Shown here: positions 1 through 9,072 of the stretch, piece by piece
Numbering within the stretch: position 1 is the first letter of the stretch
Layout: every line of letters starts with the position of its first letter
Assembly: GCF_014648555.1 (NCBI RefSeq)
Contig: NZ_BMRI01000014.1
Location: forward strand, 1-46,921
Length of the DNA stretch: 46,921 bases
From: Kitasatospora griseola
Lineage (GTDB): Bacteria > Actinomycetota > Actinomycetes > Streptomycetales > Streptomycetaceae
Direction of reading: 5' to 3'
The notes under the pieces: model-generated
Seen by the model: only the letters and a program-made list of their open reading frames with translations
Told to the model about the DNA's origin: nothing
Databases searched by the model: none
Position numbers and translations under genes: made by a program

Positions 1-1201
1 CGGCGGTGGTGAAGATCTCGGAGCGCTTGGTCGGGATCGTGGTGTTGCGCTCGATCAGCTTCGTCATGATGCCGCCCTTGGTCTCGATGCCCAGGGACAG
101 CGGGGTGACGTCGAGCAGCAGGACGTCCTTGACCTCGCCCTTCAGGACACCGGCCTGCAGGGACGCGCCGATGGCGACGACCTCGTCCGGGTTGACGCCC
201 TTGTTGGCGTCCTTGCCGCCGGTCAGCTCCTTGACGAGCTCGGCGACGGCCGGCATGCGGGTCGAGCCACCGACCAGGACCACGTGGTCGATCTCGGACA
301 GCTGGATGCCGGCGTCCTTGATGACGTTGTGGAACGGGACCTTGCAGCGGTCCAGCAGGTCGGCGGTGAGCTGCTGGAACTGCGAGCGGGTGAGCTTCTC
401 GTCCAGGTGCAGCGGGCCCTCGGCGGAGGCCGTGATGTAGGGCAGGTTGATCGAGGTCTCCGAGGAGGAGGACAGCTCGATCTTGGCCTTCTCGGCAGCC
501 TCGCGCAGACGCTGGACGGCCATCTTGTCCTTGGACAGGTCGACGCCGTGGCCGGACTGGAAGACCTTCACCAGGTGGTCGACGACGCGCTGGTCCCAGT
601 CGTCACCGCCGAGGTGGTTGTCGCCGTTGGTGGCCTTGACCTCGACCACGCCGTCGCCGATCTCCAGCAGGGAGACGTCGAAGGTACCGCCACCGAGGTC
701 GAAGACCAGGATGGTCTGGTCGTCCTTGTCCAGGCCGTAGGCCAGGGCGGCGGCGGTCGGCTCGTTGACGATGCGCAGGACGTTCAGGCCCGCGATCTCG
801 CCGGCCTCCTTGGTGGCCTGGCGCTCGGAGTCGTTGAAGTAGGCCGGGACGGTGATGACGGCGTCGGTGACCGTCTCGCCCAGGTAGGCCTCGGCGTCCC
901 GCTTGAGCTTCTGCAGGACGAAGGCGGAGATCTGCTGCGGCGTGAAGTCCTTGCCGTCGATGCCGATCTTCCAGTCGGTGCCCATGTGGCGCTTGACCGA
1001 ACGGATGGTCCGGTCGACGTTGGTGACCGCCTGGCGCTTGGCGACCTCGCCGACGAGCACCTCGCCGTTCTTGGCGAAGGCGACGACGGACGGCGTGGTC
1101 CGAGCGCCCTCGGCGTTGGTGATGACCGTGGGCTCACCGCCCTCAAGAACACTGACGACGGAGTTCGTCGTACCGAGGTCGATGCCGACCGCGCGTGCCA
1201 T
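1..1201 (-). CDS. dnaK: Molecular chaperone DnaK (Hsp70), 3' end cut by window edge
   Basis: Cytoplasmic Hsp70 ATPase that binds exposed hydrophobic peptides, working with DnaJ and GrpE. About 400 N-terminal codons are present of a protein usually near 620 aa; the C-terminal substrate-binding part lies outside the window. On the minus strand the product begins [15 protein letters not shown], the Hsp70 phosphate-1 motif. Further in it carries the phosphate-2 motif ([10 protein letters not shown]) and the [11 protein letters not shown] region. The ATG at 1201 has a strong GGAGG eight bases upstream. The upstream region contains two HspR-type HAIR inverted repeats, so heat-shock repression by HspR is expected. 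In streptomycetes the operon normally continues grpE-dnaJ-hspR, which would lie to the left of this window. Confidence 0.98.
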   Translation of the reverse strand, partial: MARAVGIDLGTTNSVVSVLEGGEPTVITNAEGARTTPSVVAFAKNGEVLVGEVAKRQAVTNVDRTIRSVKRHMGTDWKIGIDGKDFTPQQISAFVLQKLKRDAEAYLGETVTDAVITVPAYFNDSERQATKEAGEIAGLNVLRIVNEPTAAALAYGLDKDDQTILVFDLGGGTFDVSLLEIGDGVVEVKATNGDNHLGGDDWDQRVVDHLVKVFQSGHGVDLSKDKMAVQRLREAAEKAKIELSSSSETSINLPYITASAEGPLHLDEKLTRSQFQQLTADLLDRCKVPFHNVIKDAGIQLSEIDHVVLVGGSTRMPAVAELVKELTGGKDANKGVNPDEVVAIGASLQAGVLKGEVKDVLLLDVTPLSLGIETKGGIMTKLIERNTTIPTKRSEIFTTA

Positions 1202-1222
1202 CGTGAATACCTCCGGGGAGAA

Positions 1223-1243
1223 GTTGAGCAGTACAGGCTCAAG
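1223..1243 (-). promoter_or_regulatory. HAIR element (HspR operator), dnaK-proximal copy
   Basis: The top strand reads GTTGAGC-N7-GCTCAAG, an almost exact match to the HAIR consensus CTTGAGT-N7-ACTCAAG recognised by the MerR-family repressor HspR. It lies 22 bases upstream of the dnaK start, where binding would block transcription. Confidence 0.85.
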
Positions 1244-1274
1244 GATGCACGACCGACGCGGAAGCGTCAACAGC

Positions 1275-1295
1275 TTTGAGTCCTTGTCGCTCAAC
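1275..1295 (-). promoter_or_regulatory. HAIR element (HspR operator), distal copy
   Basis: TTTGAGT-N7-GCTCAAC is a second HAIR-like inverted repeat, 52 bases from the first (about five helical turns, so the same DNA face). Streptomyces dnaK promoters are known to carry several HAIR copies. Confidence 0.75.
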
Positions 1296-1445
1296 TTTAC
1301 TGAGCGCTTATGTCGCGAGCCGTCCGACGTGGGCTTTCGGTGTGCTCCGGACGGGTGAGTCCGGGCATAGTGACTGCCGCCATACCTTGAGCATCTTCTG
1401 GGTGGGTGTTAACGCGCGGTAATGTCCGGCCCGTCGACCCGGAAA

Positions 1446-1476
1446 GTTACCGACCAGTACACTCCGGGTAGGACTC
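1446..1476 (+). promoter_or_regulatory. Candidate promoter/operator of the etfD-like gene
   Basis: TTACCG (1446-1451) lies about 18 bases before TAGGAC, a plausible vegetative -35/-10 pair. It overlaps TACCGACCAGTA, an imperfect dyad (TAC.G..C.GTA) of the kind bound by TetR-family regulators of fatty-acid genes. The operator reading is inference. Confidence 0.35.
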
Positions 1477-1505
1477 GGACCATAGCCGCTGGAGACGGAG
1501 AGCCG

Positions 1506-3719
1506 ATGCAGCTAGCAGCGATCGTCATCTCGCTGGTCACCTTTGTGATCGGCACCGCGCTCGCCGCCCGGGCGGCGCTGTACATCTACAAGGTGGTGCG
1601 CACCGGCTCTGCCGACAGCACCCGATTCGGGCAGCCCGCGCAGCGCGTGGCCACCGTGGCCAAGGAGTTCCTCGGCCACACCCGGATGAACCGCTGGGGC
1701 GTGGTCGGCGTCGCCCACTGGTTCGTCGCGGTCGGCTTCTTCTCGCTGGTGCTCACCCTGGTCAACGCGTTCGGTCAGCTCTTCGACGCCGAGTTCGCGC
1801 TGCCGATCATCGGCCACTGGCTGATCTGGAACATCTTCGTCGAGCTGATCGGCACGCTGACCACCCTGGGCATCGCCGTCCTGATCGTGATCCGGCTGCT
1901 CAGCCTGCCGTCCCGGTCCGGCCGCAAGTCCCGGTTCGCCGGCTCGATCGCCTGGCAGGCGTTCTACGTCGAGTACACGATCCTCGGCATCGGCATCTGC
2001 ATCATGATGCTGCGCGGCCTGGAGGGCGCCCTCGAAGGCGTCACCTCCTACGACCCGACGTACCTGATCTCGTACCCGATCGTCGCCGCGTTCGAGGGCA
2101 CCGCCCACGGCACCCTGGTCAACCTGATCTACCTGTTCGCGATGCTGAAGATCGTCATCTCGTTCGCGTGGGCCACCACCATCGGCATCAACCCGTCGAT
2201 GGGCGTCGCCTGGCACCGCTTCCTGGCCTTCTTCAACATCTACTTCAAGCGCGAGGAGGACGGCGGCACCGCGCTGGGCGCCCTGCGCCCGATGACCAGC
2301 AACGGCGCCCCGATCGACTTCGAGGACCCGGCCGACGACGCGGTGTTCGGCGTCTCGCAGGTCGAGCACTTCTCCTGGAAGGGCATCCTCGACTTCTCCA
2401 CCTGCACCGAGTGCGGCCGCTGCCAGTCGCAGTGCCCCGCCTGGAACACCGGCAAGCCGCTGTCGCCCAAGCTGCTGATCATGGGCCTGCGCGAGCACGC
2501 CTTCGCCAAGGCCCCGTACCTGCTGGCCGGTGGCGGCAAGGATATGGAGGGCGAGGAGAAGGCGTCGAGCGAGCAGCTCGCCGGGGTGCCGGCCGAGGCC
2601 CTCGCCGAGGCCGAGCGCCCGCTGATCGGCACCGCCGAGGAAGGCGGCGTCATCGACCCGGACGTGCTGTGGTCCTGCACCACCTGCGGCGCCTGCGTCG
2701 AGCAGTGCCCGGTCGACATCGAGCACATCGACCACATCGTCGACATGCGCCGCTACCAGGTGATGATCGAGAGCAACTTCCCGACCGAGGCCGGGACGAT
2801 GCTCAAGAACCTGGAGAACAAGGGCAACCCGTGGGGCCTGGCCACCAAGGCACGCCTGGACTGGGTCAAGGAGCTGAAGAAGGAGACCGGCATCGAGGTG
2901 CCGGTGATCGGTGAGGACATCGACCCCGCCGAGGTCGAGTACCTGTACTGGGTCGGCTGCGCCGGCGCCCTGGAGGACCGGGCCAAGAAGACCACCAAGG
3001 CCTTCGCCGAGCTGCTGCACACCGCGGGCGTCAAGTTCGCGATCCTCGGCAAGGAGGAGACCTGCACCGGTGACTCCCCGCGCCGCCTGGGCAACGAGTT
3101 CCTGTTCCAGATGCTCGGCGCGCAGAACGTCGAGACCCTGAACGCCGCGCTGGAGGACGCGCCGACCAAGCGGATCGTCGCCACCTGCCCGCACTGCTTC
3201 AACACCATCGCCAACGAGTACCCGCAGCTCGGCGGCCACTTCGAGGTCATCCACCACACCCAGCTGCTGCAGCACCTGATCGACGAGGGCAAGCTGCTGC
3301 CGGTCAACCCGGTGGAAGGCCTGATCACCTACCACGACCCGTGCTACCTCGGTCGGCACAACAAGGTCTACACCCCGCCGCGCGAGATCATCGGCAGGGT
3401 GCCCGGCCTGCGCAACGAGGAGATGCACCGCCACAAGGAGCGCGGCTTCTGCTGCGGCGCCGGCGGCGCGCGGATGTGGATGGAGGAGCGGATCGGCAAG
3501 CGGATCAACAACGAGCGCGTGGACGAGGCGCTGTCTCTCAACCCGGACATCGTCTCCACCGCCTGCCCGTTCTGCCTGGTGATGCTCTCCGACTCGGTCA
3601 ACGGCAAGAAGAACGAGGGCGCTGCCAAGGAGCACCTGAAGGTCGTGGACGTCGCCCAGCTGCTGCTGGAGTCGGTCAAGGCCCTCCCCGCCGCCGACGC
3701 GGAGCCGGTCGAGGCCTGA
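1506..3719 (+). CDS. Membrane-bound Fe-S oxidoreductase, EtfD-like (ETF:menaquinone oxidoreductase)
   Basis: Predicted 737 aa. The N-terminal ~240 residues hold about five membrane helices resembling the gamma subunit of respiratory reductases. Two 4Fe-4S motifs follow (CTECGRCQSQCP from C300 and CTTCGACVEQCP from C391). Then come two CCG cysteine-rich domains of the heterodisulfide-reductase type (CPHCFN region; GFCCGAGG with the CC pair at 649-650). This order is that of actinobacterial EtfD (M. tuberculosis Rv0338c family), which passes electrons from acyl-CoA dehydrogenases through electron-transfer flavoprotein to menaquinone. Assignment to EtfD is from family knowledge. The ATG at 1506 was chosen because GGAGACGGAG precedes it; an in-frame ATG at 1422 lacks a ribosome site and would add 28 residues before the first membrane helix. 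It is transcribed alone and ends in a strong hairpin. Confidence 0.9.
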   Translation: MQLAAIVISLVTFVIGTALAARAALYIYKVVRTGSADSTRFGQPAQRVATVAKEFLGHTRMNRWGVVGVAHWFVAVGFFSLVLTLVNAFGQLFDAEFALPIIGHWLIWNIFVELIGTLTTLGIAVLIVIRLLSLPSRSGRKSRFAGSIAWQAFYVEYTILGIGICIMMLRGLEGALEGVTSYDPTYLISYPIVAAFEGTAHGTLVNLIYLFAMLKIVISFAWATTIGINPSMGVAWHRFLAFFNIYFKREEDGGTALGALRPMTSNGAPIDFEDPADDAVFGVSQVEHFSWKGILDFSTCTECGRCQSQCPAWNTGKPLSPKLLIMGLREHAFAKAPYLLAGGGKDMEGEEKASSEQLAGVPAEALAEAERPLIGTAEEGGVIDPDVLWSCTTCGACVEQCPVDIEHIDHIVDMRRYQVMIESNFPTEAGTMLKNLENKGNPWGLATKARLDWVKELKKETGIEVPVIGEDIDPAEVEYLYWVGCAGALEDRAKKTTKAFAELLHTAGVKFAILGKEETCTGDSPRRLGNEFLFQMLGAQNVETLNAALEDAPTKRIVATCPHCFNTIANEYPQLGGHFEVIHHTQLLQHLIDEGKLLPVNPVEGLITYHDPCYLGRHNKVYTPPREIIGRVPGLRNEEMHRHKERGFCCGAGGARMWMEERIGKRINNERVDEALSLNPDIVSTACPFCLVMLSDSVNGKKNEGAAKEHLKVVDVAQLLLESVKALPAADAEPVEA

Positions 3720-3732
3720 CGCCCGCCCGCTC

Positions 3733-3777
3733 CCCGGACCCCGGACGCCCGTTGCGGCTCCGGGGTCCGGGCGTTTT
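3733..3777 (+). terminator. Intrinsic terminator after the etfD-like gene
   Basis: Perfect 13-bp inverted repeat (CCCGGACCCCGGA at 3733-3745, its complement at 3759-3771) with a 13-base loop, followed by CGTTTT. It lies 13 bases after the stop codon. Confidence 0.85.
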
Positions 3778-3808
3778 GGATGATCAACGATGACCTAGCA
3801 TCTGCCGC

Positions 3809-4897
3809 ATGACTGCTGACGGGGGAATACCGGGGCCCGGTGGCTTCGGCGGGAGACCCTCCTACCAACTGCCGCCGGTGACCAGCACGGCTCCCGACTG
3901 GGCGGCGCTCGCCGAGGCCAACGAACGCGAGCACCGGCGTCGCCGCCTGCGGCTGCGGATCGGCGCCGGCGCGCTCGGTGTGGCCCTGATCGGCGGCGCG
4001 GTCGCCACCGCCGTCGCGCTCTCCGGGCCGTCCGACAACACCGGGAACACCTCCGCGCCCGCCGTCACCGCCCAGCCCGACGGCCCCGCCTCCGGCGCAC
4101 CGAGCGCCGACCCGAGCCCCGGCCCGGCCGACCCGGCGTCCGCGTCCGCCCCGGCCTCGGCGTCCGGCTCCGCGCAGCCCTCGGGCTCGGCGTCCGCCCG
4201 GACCGGCGCCAAGCCCACCGAGAGCGCCACCGGAAAGCCGAACGCGCCCGCGCCGACGCTGCCCGGGCTCACCCTCGGCGGCGGCGCCGCGGTCGGCGGC
4301 ACCGCCGGCCACACCGGGCCCACCCTGGTCCTGCACGGCAACACCGACGGCTGGGCGGACAGCGGCAGCCCCGTGGTCGACACCTCCCGGTCCTTCACCG
4401 TCTCGGCGGTGGTCCGCAACAACGCGCCGACCGGCGGCCGGGCCGTGGTCACCCAGGGCGGCGACAGCTACTACTCCTTCTACCTGGGCCGGGACGACTG
4501 GGGCGCCCACAACCAGTGGGTGTTCAAGGTGCAGACCGCCGCCGGAGCCCAGGACAACACCACCTACCAGGCCTTCTCCACCGCCGCCGGCGCCGCCACC
4601 ACCGGCCGGTGGACGCTGCTCACCGGCGTCTACGACGCGGGCGCCAAGAAGATCACGCTGTACGTCGACGGGGTGCTCCAGCAGACCACCGCGGTCCAGG
4701 GCGTCTGGCAGACCACCGGCGGTCTCCAGCTCGGCCGGGTGCGCTACAAGAACGCCTGGAGCGACTTCTGGGACGGCGCCATCTCCGACGTGCAGGTCTG
4801 GGACCAGGCGCTGCCCGCCACCGCCGTCGCCCAGTTGAACGGATCCGGCGGAACCAGCGCCGGAACCACCGCCAAACGCTCCTGGCTGCTGCCGTAG
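3809..4897 (+). CDS. LamG-domain surface/membrane-anchored protein
   Basis: Predicted 362 aa. A cytoplasmic proline/glycine-rich head and an arginine cluster (HRRRRLRLR, about residues 43-51) precede one membrane helix (about 52-72). A Ser/Pro/Ala-rich spacer of roughly 80 residues follows, then a concanavalin-like LamG (jelly-roll) domain from about 170 to 350 (FYLGRDDWGAHNQW; WTLLTGVYDAGAKKITLYVDG). The topology is type II, with the LamG domain outside the cell where it would bind carbohydrate or protein; no catalytic signature is visible. There is no Shine-Dalgarno; TAGCAT at 3796-3801 lies 7 bases before the ATG, suggesting a leaderless transcript. The ligand is unknown. Confidence 0.85.
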   Translation: MTADGGIPGPGGFGGRPSYQLPPVTSTAPDWAALAEANEREHRRRRLRLRIGAGALGVALIGGAVATAVALSGPSDNTGNTSAPAVTAQPDGPASGAPSADPSPGPADPASASAPASASGSAQPSGSASARTGAKPTESATGKPNAPAPTLPGLTLGGGAAVGGTAGHTGPTLVLHGNTDGWADSGSPVVDTSRSFTVSAVVRNNAPTGGRAVVTQGGDSYYSFYLGRDDWGAHNQWVFKVQTAAGAQDNTTYQAFSTAAGAATTGRWTLLTGVYDAGAKKITLYVDGVLQQTTAVQGVWQTTGGLQLGRVRYKNAWSDFWDGAISDVQVWDQALPATAVAQLNGSGGTSAGTTAKRSWLLP

Positions 4898-4995
4898 GAG
4901 TTGCGGCGCCAGGCCCGGTGGCCTGCGGCGCGGGTGCGAGGACGGGGCCCGGACCCGGTCGATCCCCGTACAGCTGCCCGACGGGGGCAGTGGTT

Positions 4996-5024
4996 TTGAC
5001 ACGGTGTTCGAGCAAATAGAGTAT
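4996..5024 (+). promoter_or_regulatory. Vegetative promoter of the nucleotidylyltransferase gene
   Basis: A perfect TTGACA (4996-5001) is followed, 17 bases on, by GAGTAT; an overlapping TAGAGT lies at 15 bases. This is a good HrdB-type promoter, giving a leader of about 120 bases. Confidence 0.6.
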
Positions 5025-5151
5025 GCGGCGGGGCCAGGTAAGGTGCCGGTTCCCGTCGGAGGCCGCCTGATGCCGGTCCGACACAGTCACCGAGCAGCGC
5101 ACCGGACCCAGTCGAGCCGGGCCGCCGGAATCTGACCAGGGGAGATAGCAC

Positions 5152-6300
5152 ATGACCGAGGCGATCATGTTGGTCGGCGGCAAGGGCACTCGACTGCGCC
5201 CGTTGACCACGCACACGCCGAAGCCCATGCTGCCCGTCGCCGGCGTCCCGTTCATCGCCCACCAGCTGGCCCGCGCCGCGGCCGCCGGTGTCACCCGCGT
5301 CGTGCTCGCCACCTCCTACCTGGCCGACGTCTTCGTCGACCACTTCAAGGACGGCAGCCCGTACGGCCTCGAACTGGTCTACCTCACCGAGGACGAGCCG
5401 CTGGGCACCGGCGGCGCCATCCGCAACGCCGCGGCCGGTCTGACCTGCGGCCCCGACGAGCCGGTGCTGATCTTCAACGGCGACATCCTGTCCGGCCTGG
5501 ACATCGCCGGCCTGCGCGACGAGCACGTCGCCTCCGGCGCCGACGTCACCCTGCACCTCACCCGGGTGGCCGACCCGCGCGCCTTCGGTCTGGTCCCGAC
5601 CGACGAGAGCGGCCGGGTGCTCGCCTTCCTGGAGAAGCCCGAGACCCCCGAGCAGATCGTCACCGACCAGATCAACGCCGGCTGCTACGTCTTCACCCGT
5701 TCGGTGATCGACCGCATCCCGACCGGCCGTGAGGTCTCCGTCGAGCGCGAGACCTTCCCCGAGCTGCTCGCCACCGGCGCCCTGCTGCGCGGCGTCGTCG
5801 ACACCTCCTACTGGCTGGACCTCGGCACCCCGGCCGCGTTCGTCCGCGGCTCCGCCGACCTGGTGCTCGGGAAGGTCGACTCCCCGGCCGTCCCCGGCCC
5901 GACCGGCGAGGCCCTGCTGCTGGCCGGCTCGCAGGTCGACCCGGCCGCCGTGCTCAGCTCCGGCACCGTGGTCTCGGCGGGCGCCGAGATCGCCGCCGGC
6001 GCCATCGTCGAGGGCAGCGTGGTGCTCCAGGGCGCCCGGATCAAGGCCGGCGCGTACGTCAAGGACTCCATCGTCGGCGCCTTCGCCGAGATCGGTGAGC
6101 GCTGCTCGCTGGACGGCGTGGTGATCGGCGACGGCGCCGCCCTGGAGGCCGAGAACGAGCTCTCCAACGGCCTGCGGATCGCCTGCGGCACCCGCCTGCC
6201 GGTCGGCGCCGTGCGCCTGTCCGCCGGCCCCGGCGGCTGCGAGGCCGGCCTGAGCAACGCCGCCGCGGTGCACGCGCCCGGCAGCCGCGTCGCCGGCTGA
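5152..6300 (+). CDS. Sugar-1-phosphate nucleotidylyltransferase, probably GDP-mannose pyrophosphorylase
   Basis: Predicted 382 aa, cytoplasmic. The N-terminal Rossmann-like transferase domain (1-235) has the nucleotide-binding signature GGKGTRLRPLT (9-19), KPMLPVAG (24-31) and the metal-binding NGD (109-111). The C-terminal 130 residues show the periodic small-hydrophobic pattern of a left-handed beta-helix (VDPAAVLSSGTVVSAGAEIA onward). This architecture makes NDP-sugars from NTP and sugar-1-phosphate. Actinobacterial members of this length are usually called mannose-1-phosphate guanylyltransferase, but base and sugar specificity cannot be read from sequence. GGGGAGATAGCAC precedes the ATG. 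A clear promoter lies upstream. Confidence 0.85.
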   Translation: MTEAIMLVGGKGTRLRPLTTHTPKPMLPVAGVPFIAHQLARAAAAGVTRVVLATSYLADVFVDHFKDGSPYGLELVYLTEDEPLGTGGAIRNAAAGLTCGPDEPVLIFNGDILSGLDIAGLRDEHVASGADVTLHLTRVADPRAFGLVPTDESGRVLAFLEKPETPEQIVTDQINAGCYVFTRSVIDRIPTGREVSVERETFPELLATGALLRGVVDTSYWLDLGTPAAFVRGSADLVLGKVDSPAVPGPTGEALLLAGSQVDPAAVLSSGTVVSAGAEIAAGAIVEGSVVLQGARIKAGAYVKDSIVGAFAEIGERCSLDGVVIGDGAALEAENELSNGLRIACGTRLPVGAVRLSAGPGGCEAGLSNAAAVHAPGSRVAG

Positions 6301-6398
6301 CGCACGCCCCACGCGGCCGCGTCACAGGACGGCTGCAATCCGGCCCCGCCGTCATGATCACCCGACCGGGGCCGGCCCCTTGCGGGTACCGTCATGGC

Positions 6399-7313
6399 GT
6401 GGCTGGCAATCGACACGACGACGGACGGGGTGCCGACCCCCAGTACGGCTGGGCGGCACCCCAACCGGGCGCCCCGCAGGGCGACCCGTACCGCGGCGCG
6501 CCCACCGGCGTCCCCGAGTACTTCACCGCCCCGACCCCCGGCTACCCCGGCCCCCCGCCCGCGCAGCCCGGCGACCGCTACGGCGACCAGCCCGGCCACA
6601 CCCGGGCCTTCGCGGTCGGCGAGCAGCCGTACGACGCGCCCTACGGCGAGCCGTACGGCGGCGCGGACGACGGCTACTACCAGCAGCCGTACGAGCAGGG
6701 CGGCCGGCCGGTCGAGGACAACGTCGCCGTCTACCGGGCCGGCGGGCAGGCCGCGCCGCACCTCGGCGGGCCCCGGCTGCCCTGGCGGGAGCTGCTCGCT
6801 GGGATCTACCGCCGCCCGAGCGCGACCTTCGACCGGATGCGCGACCACCAGGTCTGGCTGCCCGCGCTGTGCGTGTCGCTGCTGTACGGCGTGCTCGCAG
6901 TGTTCGCCCTCGACAGCACCTACGACGAGGTGGTGCACTCCACCTTCGCGGTCGCGCTGTGGGCGATCGCCGCCGCCGCGATCGGCTTCACGGTGGCCGG
7001 CGGCATCCTCAGCGCCGTCACCTACGCGCTGGCCCGGCAGTTCGGCGGCGACGGCCCCTGGCAGTCGACGATCGGCCTGTCCGTGCTGGTCAGCTGGACC
7101 ACCGACGCCCCGCGGCTGCTGCTCGCGCTGTTCCTGCCCGCCGACAACCTGGTGGTGCAGGCCGTCGGCTGGGCGACCTGGGTGGGCTGTGCGGCGCTGC
7201 TGACCATCCTGGTGCGGCGGATCCACGACCTGCCCTGGGGCAAGGCGGCCGGGGCGGCGGCGGTGCAGCTGCTCGCGCTGCTGGTGCTGATCAAGCTGCC
7301 CACGCTGGGCTGA
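6399..7313 (+). CDS. Yip1-domain membrane protein with Pro/Gly/Tyr-rich head
   Basis: Predicted 304 aa. The first ~125 residues are a low-complexity cytoplasmic tail rich in Pro, Gly, Tyr and Gln (QPYDAPYGEPYGGADDGYY). The remainder is a Yip1-family membrane domain: the entry motif WRELLAGIYRRPSATFDRM, then about five hydrophobic helices. The family is implicated in membrane organisation but has no firm bacterial function. GTG at 6399 is chosen over the in-frame ATG at 6354 because TACCGT (6388-6393) lies 5 bases upstream, as for a leaderless transcript, and the extra 15 codons have no ribosome site. Confidence 0.8.
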   Translation: MAGNRHDDGRGADPQYGWAAPQPGAPQGDPYRGAPTGVPEYFTAPTPGYPGPPPAQPGDRYGDQPGHTRAFAVGEQPYDAPYGEPYGGADDGYYQQPYEQGGRPVEDNVAVYRAGGQAAPHLGGPRLPWRELLAGIYRRPSATFDRMRDHQVWLPALCVSLLYGVLAVFALDSTYDEVVHSTFAVALWAIAAAAIGFTVAGGILSAVTYALARQFGGDGPWQSTIGLSVLVSWTTDAPRLLLALFLPADNLVVQAVGWATWVGCAALLTILVRRIHDLPWGKAAGAAAVQLLALLVLIKLPTLG

Positions 7314-7390
7314 GCCGCGGCCGCCGCGGTCGCAGCCGCCGCAGCCGCAGCCGCCGCGGAGCCCCGGCCGTCCGGATGGCGGGATCTTTG

Positions 7391-7396
7391 TAGGGT
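7391..7396 (+). promoter_or_regulatory. Candidate -10 of the AlaX-like gene
   Basis: TAGGGT lies 42 bases before the ATG at 7439, in a locally AT-richer stretch. No convincing -35 is seen. Between 7314 and 7380 there is only a GC-rich run of CCGC/CAG-like short repeats. Confidence 0.35.
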
Positions 7397-7438
7397 GGGG
7401 TGTTCGGCCCACCCTCAGAACCCGTCCGGAGCCCGCGC

Positions 7439-8332
7439 ATGAGCCTGCCCACCACCCACGTCAGCTTCCCGGCCGGGGCGGTGACCGGCGCCTCGCCGAT
7501 CCTCGCCGTGCACACCCTGCCGGACGGGCGTACCGCCGTGGTCACCGAGGCCACTCCGTTCCACCCCGTCGACCACACCTGGCCCGACCAGCCCGCCGAC
7601 CTCGGCACCCTCACCGTCGACGGCGCCGCGCACCCCGTCGTCGACTGCCTCACCGGTGGCCACGGTCCGGCCGGCGAGTTCGCGGCCGGCGCCGACATCC
7701 CGGTCCGGCGCGGCGACGAGGAGTGGTCCTGGCTGGTGCTGCACGTGCTGCCCGCCGGCGCCCTCGGGCCGGAGGCCGTCGGCCGCACCGCCGAACTCGC
7801 CGTCGACGCCGAGCGCCGGGCGCTGCTGTCCGCCGCGCACACCGGCTGCCACCTGCTGGCGCTCGCCCTGAACGCCGCGCTCGCGCCGCGCTGGCGCAAG
7901 GACCCGGGCCGCGCCGACGCCTTCGGGAACCCGGACTTCGACAGCCTCGCCATGGACACCTCGGTGATGGACACCGAGGCCAGCACCGACACCTACCGGA
8001 TCGGCAAGTCGCTGAAGAAGAAGGGCTTCACCGTCGACGCCACCGAGGAGCTCCCCGCCCTCGCCGACGCGCTGCCCGCCCTCACCGCGGACGTCAACGC
8101 CCGGCTGGCCGCCTGGGTCGCCGCCGACGCGGCCGTCCGGATCGACGTCCCCGGCCCCGAGCTCACCGCCCGCCGCCGTTGGCACGCCGACCTCCCGGAC
8201 GGCGCCGCGGAGATCCCCTGCGGCGGCACCCACCTCCACCACCTCGGCGAACTCGTGGAACTGCGCACCGAGTTGACCCTCTCCGCGGACGGCACCGAGC
8301 TGATCGCCCGGACCAGCCCCAAGCGCGCCTGA
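7439..8332 (+). CDS. AlaX-type alanyl-tRNA editing / metal-dependent hydrolase
   Basis: Predicted 297 aa, cytoplasmic. It has the second-additional-domain (SAD) fold of alanyl- and threonyl-tRNA synthetase editing domains. The zinc-binding pair is present as HTGCH (H134, H138) and CGGTH (C261, H265), and HLHHLGEL follows the second motif, as in AlaX proteins. Such free-standing proteins deacylate mis-charged tRNA (usually Ser- or Gly-tRNA-Ala); that role is family knowledge. The spacing between the two motifs (about 125 residues) is longer than in minimal AlaX, with an extra helical insert around 150-240. The start follows CCGGAGCCCGCGC. It ends before a hairpin terminator. Confidence 0.8.
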   Translation: MSLPTTHVSFPAGAVTGASPILAVHTLPDGRTAVVTEATPFHPVDHTWPDQPADLGTLTVDGAAHPVVDCLTGGHGPAGEFAAGADIPVRRGDEEWSWLVLHVLPAGALGPEAVGRTAELAVDAERRALLSAAHTGCHLLALALNAALAPRWRKDPGRADAFGNPDFDSLAMDTSVMDTEASTDTYRIGKSLKKKGFTVDATEELPALADALPALTADVNARLAAWVAADAAVRIDVPGPELTARRRWHADLPDGAAEIPCGGTHLHHLGELVELRTELTLSADGTELIARTSPKRA

Positions 8333-8340
8333 CGCACGAC

Positions 8341-8377
8341 GAGGGCCGGCCCCGCGGCTGCGGGACCGGCCCTCCTT
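8341..8377. terminator. Bidirectional hairpin between the AlaX-like gene and dcd
   Basis: GAGGGCCGG (8341-8349) pairs with CCGGCCCTC (8366-8374), with further pairing inside, followed by CTT. It lies between convergent genes and can serve both. Confidence 0.7.
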
Positions 8378-8415
8378 GGCGTCTGCCTGCTGTCCGTGCG
8401 CTCTGCCGAAGCGGC

Positions 8416-8991
8416 TCAGACCTGGGTGCGGTGGAAGTTCTGGAACGACCGGGACGGCGTCGGGCCGCGCTGGCCCTGGTACCGGGAGCCGTAGCGCTCC
8501 GAGCCGTACGGGTGCTCGGCCGGCGAGGACAGCCGGAACAGGCACAGCTGGCCGATCTTCATCCCCGGGTACAGCTTGATCGGCAGCGTCGCCACGTTCG
8601 ACAGCTCCAGCGTCACGTGGCCGCTGAAGCCCGGGTCGATGAAGCCCGCGGTCGAGTGGGTCAGCAGGCCGAGCCGGCCCAGGCTGGACTTGCCCTCCAG
8701 CCGCGACGCCACGTCGTTCGGCAGCGTGATCACCTCGTAGGTGGACGCCAGCACGAACTCGCCCGGGTGCAGGATGAACGCGTCGTCGCCCTCCGGTTCC
8801 ACCAGCCGGGTCAGGTCCGGCTGCTCCTCGGAGGGGTCGATGTGCGGGTAGCGGTGGTTCTCGAAAACCCGGAAGAACCGGTCGAGGCGGACGTCGATGC
8901 TCGACGGCTGGACCATCGACGGGTCGAACGGGTCGACGACGACCCGCCCCTTGTCGATCTCGGCACGGATGTCATTGTCAGAGAGCAGCAC
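8416..8991 (-). CDS. dcd: dCTP deaminase
   Basis: Predicted 191 aa, the normal length. It deaminates dCTP to dUTP in thymidylate supply; some actinobacterial members also hydrolyse dUTP to dUMP. Visible are the nucleotide-binding segment KSSLGRLGL (from K101), the substrate loop [11 protein letters not shown] (112-122), the catalytic glutamate in HVTLELSN (E129) and the C-terminal lid [11 protein letters not shown]. The start is GTG at 8991; TACCCT lies 7 bases upstream on the minus strand with no good ribosome site, so the mRNA may be leaderless. Confidence 0.97.
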   Translation of the reverse strand: MLLSDNDIRAEIDKGRVVVDPFDPSMVQPSSIDVRLDRFFRVFENHRYPHIDPSEEQPDLTRLVEPEGDDAFILHPGEFVLASTYEVITLPNDVASRLEGKSSLGRLGLLTHSTAGFIDPGFSGHVTLELSNVATLPIKLYPGMKIGQLCLFRLSSPAEHPYGSERYGSRYQGQRGPTPSRSFQNFHRTQV

Positions 8992-9072
8992 GCCCCCGAG
9001 GGTACGTGCCCCGGGCCGGGCCGCCCAAAAGCGACCGGCCCGCGGACCTGCTGCGACGGCCGCCCGGAGGGC

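Noticed and set aside
284..1279. Long rightward open frame over dnaK
   Set aside because: It is the complement of the dnaK frame, low in sensible composition (Val/Gly/Asp repeats) and without family motifs; dnaK on the minus strand is certain.
4905..4930. Possible terminator after the LamG gene
   Set aside because: CAGGCC-N4-GGCCTG is short and imperfectly extended, with no U run; not supported well enough.
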